Shown here: positions 1 through 5,328 of the stretch, one piece after another
Layout of the letters: each line of letters begins with the position of its first letter
Position numbering within the stretch: the stretch's first letter is position 1
Source: Myxococcales bacterium
GTDB lineage: Bacteria; Myxococcota; Polyangia; Fen-1088
Direction of reading: 5' to 3'
DNA: 5,328 nt
Assembly: GCA_003157315.1 (NCBI GenBank)
Contig: PMJE01000276.1
Coordinates: 5,433-10,760, forward strand
Program-made: the position numbers and the translations under genes
The notes under the pieces: model-generated
What the model saw: only the letters and a program-made list of their open reading frames with translations
The model's database searches: none
Told to the model about the DNA's origin: nothing

Positions 1-318
1 GCGGCCCTGGTTGAGTGTTTCAAGATTCCCGACCACGATCGCAGCCAGGTTCTGCGCGAGCACGTGGCGGACAACTTCGACCGTCCGCCCGGCAGAAGTG
101 AGAACTTCACGGTGGTGCAGATCCTCGCCTTCTCCGGTCGTAGCCGCGAAGCCAAGCGTGATCTATTTGCGGCCATCGTGCGCAATCTGCGGCGGGCACC
201 GGGCATCGACCCGCGCGACGTGTTCATTATCATTTGCGAACCGCCTCTCGACAATTGGGGCATCCGCGGCGGGCAGCAGGCCTCCAGCCTCGATCTGGGC
301 TTCAAGATCGACGTCTAG
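1..318 (+). CDS. tautomerase family protein, C-terminal part (5' end outside window)
   Basis: The reading frame is open from base 1 and ends at TAG 316-318, giving 105 visible residues. The text resembles the Tautomerase_2 type of the 4-oxalocrotonate tautomerase superfamily. There is an early KIPDHDR segment, a central FTVVQILAFSGRS strand followed by the helix EAKRDLFAAIVRNL, then PGIDPRDVFIIICEPP and the NWGIRGGQ ending. Family members are usually about 130 residues, so about 25 N-terminal residues are missing. These include the expected catalytic Pro-1, which would act as general base in keto-enol tautomerisation of small carbonyl acids. The GTG at 64 is internal to the domain and is not the real start. 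The gene faces the minus-strand series and converges on it across a 490-bp gap, so a shared function is not implied. Family assignment is by recalled pattern; the substrate is unknown. Confidence 0.85.
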   Translation, partial: AALVECFKIPDHDRSQVLREHVADNFDRPPGRSENFTVVQILAFSGRSREAKRDLFAAIVRNLRRAPGIDPRDVFIIICEPPLDNWGIRGGQQASSLDLGFKIDV

Positions 319-358
319 CTGACCAGGATCTTGCGCAACGCGATCCAACACGGTACTG

Positions 359-557
359 GTTACCTATTTCACACAGAGGCACGGAGCAGCCCAGCGGCCG
401 CAAGCAAAGCGGGTGAGGTCATTCATCTCATGCGCCACTAGCCGCCGAGGACGCAGAGGTCGGACAAGAAGAAGGGTACGGACCGGACAGGCTTCCACCC
501 TTCTTTCTTCCCCATCCGGCTCTGTCGCCTCAGTGCTCTCTGTGTAGAATAGGTAAC
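359..557. repeat. imperfect palindromic intergenic element with matching inverted ends (MITE-like)
   Basis: The left end 359-382 and the reverse complement of the right end 533-557 match at 22 of 25 aligned positions. Both begin GTTACCTATT and share ACACAGAG then GCAC. A second inner inverted repeat, AAGAAGGGT at 469-477 against ACCCTTCTT at 497-505, is extended by three more pairs after a one-base bulge and leaves a 19-base loop. Between inner and outer arms, CAGAG followed by a CGGA-like stretch also occurs on both sides. The left arm carries about 55-60 extra bases (roughly 388-447). No target-site duplication is evident and there is no transposase. ACACAGAG/CTCTGTGT palindromes of this kind are, from memory, dispersed intergenic repeats in several high-GC genomes. 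Translating them yields Thr-Glu-rich peptides of the YTESTEATE kind, as this one does on the minus strand. The position between convergent 3' ends is typical, and a transcript would fold strongly, so it may also end transcription. Confidence 0.7.
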
Positions 558-811
558 TTCGCCGTCCACCAGATGCCGCCTGGCTAGAAGCCGGTGGTCG
601 GCTCGACTTGGCGAAGGGCGCGTAGATCCCGGCGTCCGGAGCGGTAGGTGCCGATGCTTTCGGCAGTGCCAACCGCCCCGCCCAGCATCGATCGTCTGGC
701 TGAAGCGCTGCCCGCAGCTCTTGTCCCCTTGGCGCTGGCGTCGGCCGATCTGGTGTTACTGATCGATGGCACGGGCAAGATGCTCCGAGCCTTTGGCCGC
801 TAGCGGTGGCC
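558..811. other. intergenic remainder between palindromic element and MotB-like gene
   Basis: Apart from the doubtful PAS-like ORF described at 648-803, this stretch shows no recognisable gene, RNA or promoter. CCGCTAGCGG at 797-806 is a perfect 10-bp palindrome within GGCC-bounded bases 795-811, immediately after the MotB-like stop. It lacks a T-run on either strand, so it is not a convincing intrinsic terminator. The overlapping minus-strand frames are rich in Ala, Arg and Ser with no domain pattern. The region may be the decayed remains of an older gene. Confidence 0.4.
648..803 (+). CDS. doubtful small ORF, PAS-domain-like N-terminal fragment
   Basis: This frame runs from GTG 648 (alternative ATG 654) to TAG 801-803, encoding about 51 residues, with an in-frame stop just upstream at 645-647. 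The predicted peptide looks protein-like. A Leu/Ala-rich helix (IDRLAEALPAALVPLALA) is followed by ADLVLLIDGTGKMLRAFGR, which resembles the first strand and turn of a PAS sensor domain, as at the N-terminus of PpsR-type regulators. It then stops abruptly 8 bp before the convergent MotB-like gene. No clear Shine-Dalgarno site precedes it. It could be a remnant of a decayed regulator, a genuine short protein, or chance. The overlapping minus-strand frame (584-778) is low in recognisable structure. Confidence is low. Confidence 0.25.
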   Translation: MPMLSAVPTAPPSIDRLAEALPAALVPLALASADLVLLIDGTGKMLRAFGR

Positions 812-1732
812 TCAAGGTGCCGGTTTTGGTTGCGGCGCAGATGAAGGCTGGCCGGCGGGCTGCGGCGCGGGGCCGATGCTCTGCATGTAGTCCTCAATCA
901 CCTTGCGGACATTGGCGTCCTTGGGGATGACTGAGATCTCGATGCGGCGGTTCTGTTGGTAAGCCGCTTCGGCCTTTTCTGGGTTGATGGGACGGAACTT
1001 GGAGTAGGCGCTGGCGGCGAAGTAGCTGCCGTAGCTATCGGGCAGCGTCTTGTTGCTCTGGAAGAGATAGTCGAGCACGGCGGTTGCGCGCTTGGCTGAC
1101 AAATCCCAGTTGAAGGAAGCCGAGCCGCGCTCGTCGGTATGCCCCTGGATGATTATGGTGTCGATGTTTTCGCGCACCTCCGCGTCTGCCAGGAGGTTGC
1201 CGAGAGCCCTGGCCAGCGAATCCAGGAAGGGCTTCGCCTGCTTCTTGATCGCGTAGGAGTTGTACTCAAACACCAGACTCTCGTTGACCGCGATGTCACC
1301 ATTGTTGCCGATGGTCACCAGTTGTCCGCTGCTTGGGCTGGCTTGCCCGAGCTGTGTCTCGATCGCCCGTTTCAGTTTTTCCAGCACGGAGACACGCAAG
1401 ACTGCGATGCTGCGAAGCTGGGTGCGCAGGTTGCCGAGCTGCCGATTGCTGTCAGCCACCACCACCTGTTGCTCGCGCAACTTGCGTTGCGAGGCATCCA
1501 GCTCGGCCCGTCCCGCTTGCAGTTCCGCCTGTACAGAGCGGAGCTGTAGCTCGGAGGACGCGATCTTTTGCTGAAAGGCTGCAAGGCGCTTCTCGCTGAT
1601 CAAGTTCTTCACGTAGGCGAGCAACACCAGCACGAACATGATGAGCGCCATGGTGGACATGACGTCGGTGAACGCGGGCCAAATCTCGCGCGTGCCCTCG
1701 TGATCCGACAGGAGTGGTCGCCGGTATCGCAC
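812..1732 (-). CDS. MotB/OmpA-type stator protein with coiled coil and peptidoglycan-binding domain
   Basis: The 306-residue protein has a short cytoplasmic N-terminus and one membrane helix at about 19-41 (PAFTDVMSTMALIMFVLVLL). Asp-23 sits at the start of the helix, where MotB, TolR, ExbD and ZorB carry their ion-binding aspartate. A long Gln/Glu/Arg-rich coiled coil follows at about 44-127. The OmpA_C-like domain spans about 137-270 and has the signature GHTDERG (197-203), N208, LSAKRA (211-216) and NRRIEI (261-266), expected to hold peptidoglycan. A Pro/Ala/Gln-rich tail occupies 287-306. The start is GTG at 1732, 8 bp after the stop of the MotA-like gene, with the G-rich run 1736-1742 (AGGGGGG) as ribosome site; later Met codons lie inside the membrane helix. 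It should pair with the preceding gene as an ion-driven inner-membrane motor. The long coiled coil separates it from typical TolR and ExbD. Its specific process is unknown. Confidence 0.93.
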   Translation of the reverse strand: MRYRRPLLSDHEGTREIWPAFTDVMSTMALIMFVLVLLAYVKNLISEKRLAAFQQKIASSELQLRSVQAELQAGRAELDASQRKLREQQVVVADSNRQLGNLRTQLRSIAVLRVSVLEKLKRAIETQLGQASPSSGQLVTIGNNGDIAVNESLVFEYNSYAIKKQAKPFLDSLARALGNLLADAEVRENIDTIIIQGHTDERGSASFNWDLSAKRATAVLDYLFQSNKTLPDSYGSYFAASAYSKFRPINPEKAEAAYQQNRRIEISVIPKDANVRKVIEDYMQSIGPAPQPAGQPSSAPQPKPAP

Positions 1733-1740
1733 GGGCCCCC

Positions 1741-2598
1741 CTAGAACTTGCGACCGGGAATGGTCGCGCCGAACTGGGCCTTCAGTGAATCACTCAAGTC
1801 AGCAAAGGTCAGACTCAGTCGTTGCACGTTGTCTTTGAGGTGCACGTTGAACTCGTGGAAGTCCTTTGTGGTAGTCGAGAAGGCCTGCAGTGCGGACTCG
1901 AAGCGCGCGACCGCGCCGTCGAGCCGTGCCACCGAGTCGCCGAAGCCCGTCAGGTTTGACTTGGGCGCGCCGCTGGCAGCGGAGCCCAGCATGCGGTCAA
2001 GGTAGGTTTCGATCTGTATCATCACTGCGGTCCGCCGGTCCGAGACGTTGGATAGGATGCCAAGCACGGTGAGGATGACCGCGGACAGGATGCCGACCAG
2101 GGAATTGGAGAATGCCACCGACATACCCGACAGAGCACGGGTTAGGCCCTGACTAACCCCGAGCGCGGCGTCGGTGCCGACACCAGTCTCGGCCGAGACC
2201 AGATTGACGATTCTTCCGATGGACAGCGTGAGCCCGTAGAAAGTGCCTAGCAGCCCCAGGATGATGACCAATCCGGTCGCCGCGCGGACAAAGCGCTCCG
2301 CAAACAGCATCGGCCTGAGATCAGACTGGAAGCGGTCCTCGATCAAGGCTTGGGTGTTCAACTCGCGCGAGCTTCGTGCCGCCTCGCTGGCGTCGCTGAC
2401 GATGTGGCTCAGTACCGGATGCGAAAAGGTTGCTTCCGCATCGCCGGAGCGGCGCAGGTCCTTCTCTAAGCCGGCGTAGCGAGCGCGAAGCCAGAGGTTC
2501 GCGACGATACCGAGCACGAGCGTGGCGGCGGTGGTCGCCAGGATTGCAAGACCGGTGGAATCGATCAGGGACAGCGCCCCGAGCATTGTGCTTAGCAT
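1741..2598 (-). CDS. MotA/TolQ/ExbB-type proton-channel membrane protein
   Basis: The 285-residue protein has three predicted membrane helices: about 14-37, 106-130 and 158-183. A soluble segment (38-103) lies between the first two. This is the TolQ/ExbB topology rather than the four-helix MotA form. The second helix carries the family motif GLLGTFYGLTLSIG (115-128). The third carries GMSVAFSNSLVGILSA (158-173), with small and polar residues where the ion path of the family runs. After the last helix, a 100-residue cytoplasmic part ends in an amphipathic, probably coiled-coil stretch (about 219-276). ZorA proteins of Zorya have a much longer tail at this position. The ATG at 2598 is chosen because it begins 22 bp after the barrel gene; ATG 2586 is an alternative. 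It has no good Shine-Dalgarno site, and a stem-loop occupies that region, so translation may be coupled to the gene upstream. With the MotB-like partner it should form an energy-transducing stator. Confidence 0.9.
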   Translation of the reverse strand: MLSTMLGALSLIDSTGLAILATTAATLVLGIVANLWLRARYAGLEKDLRRSGDAEATFSHPVLSHIVSDASEAARSSRELNTQALIEDRFQSDLRPMLFAERFVRAATGLVIILGLLGTFYGLTLSIGRIVNLVSAETGVGTDAALGVSQGLTRALSGMSVAFSNSLVGILSAVILTVLGILSNVSDRRTAVMIQIETYLDRMLGSAASGAPKSNLTGFGDSVARLDGAVARFESALQAFSTTTKDFHEFNVHLKDNVQRLSLTFADLSDSLKAQFGATIPGRKF

Positions 2599-2599
2599 C

Positions 2600-2618
2600 G
2601 GCCCATGATAGCTGGGCC
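2600..2618 (-). promoter_or_regulatory. stem-loop in the translation-initiation region of the MotA-like gene
   Basis: GGCCCA at 2600-2605 and TGGGCC at 2613-2618 are perfectly complementary around a 7-base loop. The hairpin fills almost the whole 22-bp gap between the barrel stop codon (2621-2623) and the ATG at 2596-2598, ending one base before the start codon. No separate purine-rich ribosome site is visible. Such a stem could lower initiation unless ribosomes finishing the barrel gene open it, or could mark an RNA-processing point that sets the ratio of barrel to stator proteins. The structure is seen; its role is inferred. Confidence 0.45.
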
Positions 2619-2620
2619 AG

Positions 2621-3349
2621 CTACAGAAACAAGCGCAGTTCCAATCCGATTGACCAGACCTGGTAGTTCTTGGTCGCCGTCACGCGGATGCTGCTGTCGG
2701 CATCACTGCACTGGTGGCTCTCTCCGGTGGGGATCATGCACCCACCCTCGCCAGTCACGATCTGGTACTGGAACGACGGCCCCGCGGCCAGAAAGGGCAA
2801 TATGCGGTAGTCGATTCCGATGGCCAGAGGGATCCCGACTCCGTGGTGCGTGAGCGAGACGTTGCCAGTCGGCACCGTGAAGGACTGGTTGTAAGTCTGC
2901 TTGTCGTAGACATAGTTGACGCCCACTGATGCCCAGGGATCGAAGTCACTCAATGCGCCGGTCACGGGAAGATAGCCGCGGCCATAGAAGCCGGCCTGCA
3001 TGGCGTAACGGCTCACGCCGGTAAGTTCGTTCGGGACGGCCGACGACGATACTGCACTGGTCCGCCATCCGCCGGTCAAGCCGAGACTCACGAAAGAAAA
3101 CGGCCGATAGCCGACAGCCCCGTCGAGGACGAAGCCCCCGCCATACGGCTTGGTGGTTCCCGCCCAGATGGCGCTGGCTGGCATCTGGTTGCTGCCAGTG
3201 GGCTGGTACCGGGTTGGCGACGTGTCACCCGCCGAGCCATAGCCGGGGCGAAGCACAACTTCCAGGCCAAGGCCCGCGCGCGCTGGTGCCGAGCCAACGA
3301 TCAGCCCAATCGCCAGCGTGGCAAACCAAAGAACTCGAGCACATCGCAT
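2621..3349 (-). CDS. small outer-membrane beta-barrel protein with signal peptide
   Basis: The start is ATG 3349, preceded by a textbook AGGAGG (3357-3362) at 7-base spacing; the frame stays open further upstream only as a shadow of the neighbouring gene. The 242-residue product begins with a signal peptide: RCAR, the hydrophobic stretch VLWFATLAIGLIVGS, then APARA with cleavage expected after residue 25. The mature 217 residues show alternating polar/hydrophobic, aromatic- and Gly-rich segments typical of beta strands, such as GGGFVLDGAVGYRP, YAMQAGFYGRGYLP and PWASVGVNYVYDK. The last strand is WSIGLELRLFL, with an amphipathic ending as in barrel proteins, although the final residue is Leu rather than Phe. 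The size suits an eight-stranded OmpX/OmpW-like barrel. Cys-204 and Cys-214 lie in a polar segment before the last strand and may form a disulphide. I do not recognise a specific family. Its place in front of the stator pair suggests an outer-membrane partner. Confidence 0.85.
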   Translation of the reverse strand: MRCARVLWFATLAIGLIVGSAPARAGLGLEVVLRPGYGSAGDTSPTRYQPTGSNQMPASAIWAGTTKPYGGGFVLDGAVGYRPFSFVSLGLTGGWRTSAVSSSAVPNELTGVSRYAMQAGFYGRGYLPVTGALSDFDPWASVGVNYVYDKQTYNQSFTVPTGNVSLTHHGVGIPLAIGIDYRILPFLAAGPSFQYQIVTGEGGCMIPTGESHQCSDADSSIRVTATKNYQVWSIGLELRLFL

Positions 3350-3356
3350 CGGGGAA

Positions 3357-3362
3357 CCTCCT
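3357..3362 (-). promoter_or_regulatory. strong Shine-Dalgarno site of the barrel gene
   Basis: AGGAGG on the minus strand lies 7 bases before ATG 3349 and inside the 22-bp gap after the BtaA-like stop codon (3372-3374). It decides the start of the barrel gene, and the product then begins exactly with a signal peptide. It is the best ribosome site in the window, contrasting with the weak sites of the genes on either side, so the barrel may be the most strongly translated product of the series. Confidence 0.75.
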
Positions 3363-3371
3363 GGGCACGTA

Positions 3372-4562
3372 TCAACCCGCTCTTGTCTGCAGCGTACCCA
3401 CCAGGAATTCGTGCACCATCGCCAGATCGTCGAAGGACAGCCGTCGTTCCAGGTTGTGATCGCGCCGCACGTGATGAACATGGGCGGGAGGCAGCGGCCT
3501 GTGCACGAAGATGCCGCGTGAGCAGAGCCGAGCATCGGCGCGCGCGGTTCGCATGATCTCGTCCATGAAGGTACCGAAATCGGCCTCGCTGAGGTACGAA
3601 GAGACGTCGGCGATCGAGTAACCGTCGAAGCTGCCGTCGGGCATGTCGGCCAGCGCTGCGGCGGCCGGCGCTGTAACGATCGTGATCCGGCTTGTCTTGA
3701 GCGCTTCGCGGATGCGCTCGAACGAGCCGGGCAGAAGATAGATGGGCATCGCGGGCTCGTAGATGTAGCGCGCGAAAAAGACCAACTGTAGAAGATGACT
3801 ATCGCGCGCGAGGTGGTTGCACAGGTATCGGTGCATGAGATCGAAGATGCGCTTGTGCAGCGGCACCTCGGGCGGCACGAAGCGCCAGAAGCCGGGATCG
3901 CGCGAGAACATCTCGAGGAAGGAGCGGCGGCACAACGTCTCGCCGACAAAACGCCAGGCCCGCGTGTTCCACCCCTCGAGGAAGTGGCGCTGCTTCGCGA
4001 TGTCGTCGAATTTGAACAGCCGGTTGAGCCAGATCGGCCGCACCACGTGGGTAACCCGCGCGACGTGAACGAGGAAGCGTTCCAGGCTGCCCTGGAAGAG
4101 CGCCCCGCGCCGCACAATCTGCGGGTTGGCATCAAAGAAGGCTTGCGCAGCGTCGGAGAGATCGGACCGCAATCTTTGGTAGACCTTGAGCCGATCACGC
4201 GCGGGCCGCACCCCCAGAAAAGCCAGGTAGGGCTCGTAGGGCAGCGCGCGCATGGCCGCGATCTTGAGTTCGAGCAGATGGTTCTGCGAGGGGTTCACGT
4301 CGACCGCCACGATCTCCTGCGGGCGATCGTGAAGCAGGTTGAGCACACGTCCGCCCCCGGCGGTGATGCAAAATACGCGTTTGCCGGCGCCCAGGTGCAG
4401 TGCCTTGAGCTCACTGCGCGAGTCCTCGTTGCACGACGAGTAGCTGATGCGCTGGCTGAACTTCCTCCAGGGAATCGCATCCGGCTCAGCTTGGGACGAG
4501 TTGTCTCCGGCGGGGCTTCGTGCAGGGCGGGCGGCCGACTTCTTGGCGAGATCACGCTGCAT
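3372..4562 (-). CDS. BtaA-like DUF3419 family protein (SAM-dependent 3-amino-3-carboxypropyl transferase family)
   Basis: The 396-residue protein matches the DUF3419/BtaA pattern in length and order. There is a polar disordered N-terminus (1-28), then YSSCNEDSRSELKAL (41-55). The SAM-binding motif VFCITAGGGRVLNLL (63-77) is followed by IVAVDVNPSQNHLLELKIAA (84-103), in which Asp-88 and Asn-90 sit at the end of the second strand. The C-terminal half ends in a second Rossmann-like stretch, DGYSIADVSSYLSEADF (313-329). In bacteria with betaine lipids, BtaA moves the aminocarboxypropyl group from S-adenosylmethionine to diacylglycerol at the membrane, and BtaB then N-methylates it. No btaB is in the window, so DGTS synthesis cannot be claimed and the gene name is withheld. 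ATG 4562 is preferred, with AAAGAGG (4573-4579) 10 bases upstream; the frame also permits TTG 4586. The gene follows the regulator by 30 bp and precedes the barrel by 22 bp. Confidence 0.85.
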   Translation of the reverse strand: MQRDLAKKSAARPARSPAGDNSSQAEPDAIPWRKFSQRISYSSCNEDSRSELKALHLGAGKRVFCITAGGGRVLNLLHDRPQEIVAVDVNPSQNHLLELKIAAMRALPYEPYLAFLGVRPARDRLKVYQRLRSDLSDAAQAFFDANPQIVRRGALFQGSLERFLVHVARVTHVVRPIWLNRLFKFDDIAKQRHFLEGWNTRAWRFVGETLCRRSFLEMFSRDPGFWRFVPPEVPLHKRIFDLMHRYLCNHLARDSHLLQLVFFARYIYEPAMPIYLLPGSFERIREALKTSRITIVTAPAAAALADMPDGSFDGYSIADVSSYLSEADFGTFMDEIMRTARADARLCSRGIFVHRPLPPAHVHHVRRDHNLERRLSFDDLAMVHEFLVGTLQTRAG

Positions 4563-4592
4563 GGGTTTCGTGCCTCTTTGGTGCAAGCCTGG

Positions 4593-5328
4593 TCATGGGT
4601 TCTTGTTCTCGGACTGCACTTGCATGCCGAATTTCTGCATTCGGCGCAAGAGCTGATAGCGACTGATGCCGAGGAGCTTTGCCGCCTCGGTGCGCACATT
4701 GCGGGCGCGGTTCATCGCCTGACGAATCATGCGCACCTCGACGTCGGCCAGCGAATCGACTCCCGGCACAACCTCGAGCGGCGAGCTAGGTGGCAAAGGT
4801 CCCCTGCGGCCGAGCGCGAGCACGCGCTGAGGCAAATGTCTGAGTTCGATGCGCGCCGATTCCGTCAAGATCACGGCGCGCTCGATGATGTTCTTGAGTT
4901 CCCGCACATTGCCCGGGTAGGCGTAGCGCAAGAGTGCTTGGCTGACCTCGGTGTCAAATGGCTCGCTGGGCTTGTTCAGGCGCTCACCGTGCAGAACGCG
5001 GAAGTGCTCCGCCAAGAGCAGGATGTCGTCTCCGCGTTCACGCAAGGGCGGGATGTTGATGGGAAAGACCGCGAGCCGTTGGAAGAGATCCTGGCGAAAG
5101 CGGCCCGCCTGCACCAGCGCAGACAAGTCCTGGTTGGTGGCGGCGACCACCCGGGCCCGTAGCGGAATCTCACGACTCGATCCCAGCCGGCGGAAGCTGC
5201 GGCTTTCGAGTACGCGCAGCAGCTTGCCTTGGCCCGACTCCATGTCGCCGATCTCGTCGAGGAAGACCGTGCCGTCGCGGGCTTCCTCGAAAGCGCCCAT
5301 CTGCAGCTCCTGCGCGCCGGTGAAGGCG
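4593..5328 (-). CDS. sigma-54-dependent transcriptional activator (NtrC family), AAA+ C-terminal part and Fis-type HTH
   Basis: The frame is open to the right edge and 244 residues are visible; the Walker A motif and any receiver, GAF, PAS or FHA sensor domain are outside. The visible part starts inside the sigma-54 contact loop, with AFTGA of GAFTGA at 5313-5327. Next come Walker B GTVFLDEIG (visible residues 19-27, Asp-24), sensor I RVVAATNQDL (59-68), the arginine-finger segment GRFRQDLFQRL (75-85), FPINIPPLRERGDDI (88-102) and sensor II YPGNVRELKNIIERA (137-151). After a Pro-rich linker, a Fis-type helix-turn-helix ends the protein (about 193-234, TEAAKLLGISRYQLLRRMQK). All key motor residues seen are intact, so it should remodel sigma-54 polymerase at enhancer-dependent promoters. 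Its 30-bp distance from the next gene suggests shared transcription or local control. I see no convincing GG-N10-GC promoter in the short gaps, so its targets are not shown. Confidence 0.95.
   Translation of the reverse strand, partial: AFTGAQELQMGAFEEARDGTVFLDEIGDMESGQGKLLRVLESRSFRRLGSSREIPLRARVVAATNQDLSALVQAGRFRQDLFQRLAVFPINIPPLRERGDDILLLAEHFRVLHGERLNKPSEPFDTEVSQALLRYAYPGNVRELKNIIERAVILTESARIELRHLPQRVLALGRRGPLPPSSPLEVVPGVDSLADVEVRMIRQAMNRARNVRTEAAKLLGISRYQLLRRMQKFGMQVQSENKNP

Noticed and set aside
326..346. GGATC/GATCC hairpin with an inner GCG/CGC stem just after the tautomerase stop
   Set aside because: It could act as a terminator, but there is no T-run after it and the stem is interrupted by a two-base bulge, so it is not supported well enough.
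795..811. GGCC-bounded palindrome after the MotB-like stop as an intrinsic terminator
   Set aside because: The stem is short and no T-run follows on either strand.
364..897. 177-codon minus-strand frame running through the palindromic element into the end of the MotB-like gene
   Set aside because: It overlaps the MotB-like 3' end in another frame, consists of Arg/Pro/Ser-rich sequence without domains, and part of it is the Thr-Glu-rich readthrough of the repeat.
812..2598. Complete Zorya anti-phage system
   Set aside because: Only a ZorA/ZorB-like pair is present, the channel protein lacks the long ZorA tail, and neither zorC, zorD nor zorE is seen on either side.
3350..4198. Upstream extension of the barrel reading frame that would make a 525-residue protein
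   Set aside because: The extension lies inside the BtaA-like gene in another frame and is Arg/Ser/Cys-rich shadow sequence. A strong ribosome site and a signal peptide mark ATG 3349 as the true start.
4563..4586. TTG 4586 as start of the BtaA-like protein
   Set aside because: It has only a weak upstream ribosome site. ATG 4562 has AAAGAGG 10 bases upstream, and the added residues carry no conserved sequence.
3795..5162. 455-codon open frame on the plus strand, antisense to the BtaA-like gene and the sigma-54 activator
   Set aside because: It crosses two well-supported genes on the other strand, shows no domain pattern, and is the kind of long antisense frame that high-GC codon use produces.

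Overview
The window suggests a high-GC Gram-negative bacterium. Evidence is a signal-peptide-bearing outer-membrane barrel, an OmpA-type peptidoglycan-binding stator protein, a sigma-54 enhancer-binding protein, and strong G/C preference at third codon positions. The mix fits Myxococcota or another deltaproteobacterial relative, but no marker gene fixes the taxon, so this is inference.

Layout. Bases 1-318 (+) hold the 3' end of a tautomerase-family gene. Bases 319-811 separate convergent genes. They contain a roughly 199-bp imperfect palindrome (359-557) with matching inverted ends, which looks like a dispersed MITE-like repeat, and a doubtful 51-codon ORF (648-803, +) resembling the start of a PAS domain. 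From 812 to the right edge everything reads on the minus strand in one tightly packed series. In transcription order it is: the AAA+ and Fis-type DNA-binding part of a sigma-54 activator (5328-4593, N-terminus outside the window), a BtaA-like DUF3419 protein (4562-3372), a small secreted outer-membrane beta-barrel (3349-2621), a MotA/TolQ/ExbB-type membrane protein (2598-1741) and a MotB/OmpA-type partner (1732-812). The gaps are 30, 22, 22 and 8 bp, so the last four genes, and possibly the regulator, are likely co-transcribed.

How the genes may work together. The last two genes encode the two halves of an ion-driven stator, as in MotAB, TolQR, ExbBD or ZorAB. The barrel directly upstream could be an outer-membrane partner, giving an envelope-spanning module. 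The BtaA-like gene belongs to a family that transfers the aminocarboxypropyl group of S-adenosylmethionine to diacylglycerol, the first step of betaine-lipid synthesis. A link between membrane-lipid change and the envelope machine is therefore conceivable but unproven. The Zorya effector genes zorC, zorD and zorE are not in the window, so the stator pair should not be called a defence system on this evidence.

The most unusual points are the gene combination itself (sigma-54 activator, BtaA-like, barrel, stator pair), the palindromic element at the convergent 3' ends, and a perfect 6-bp stem-loop that fills the ribosome-binding region of the MotA-like gene. No rRNA, tRNA, CRISPR array or insertion-sequence transposase is visible.
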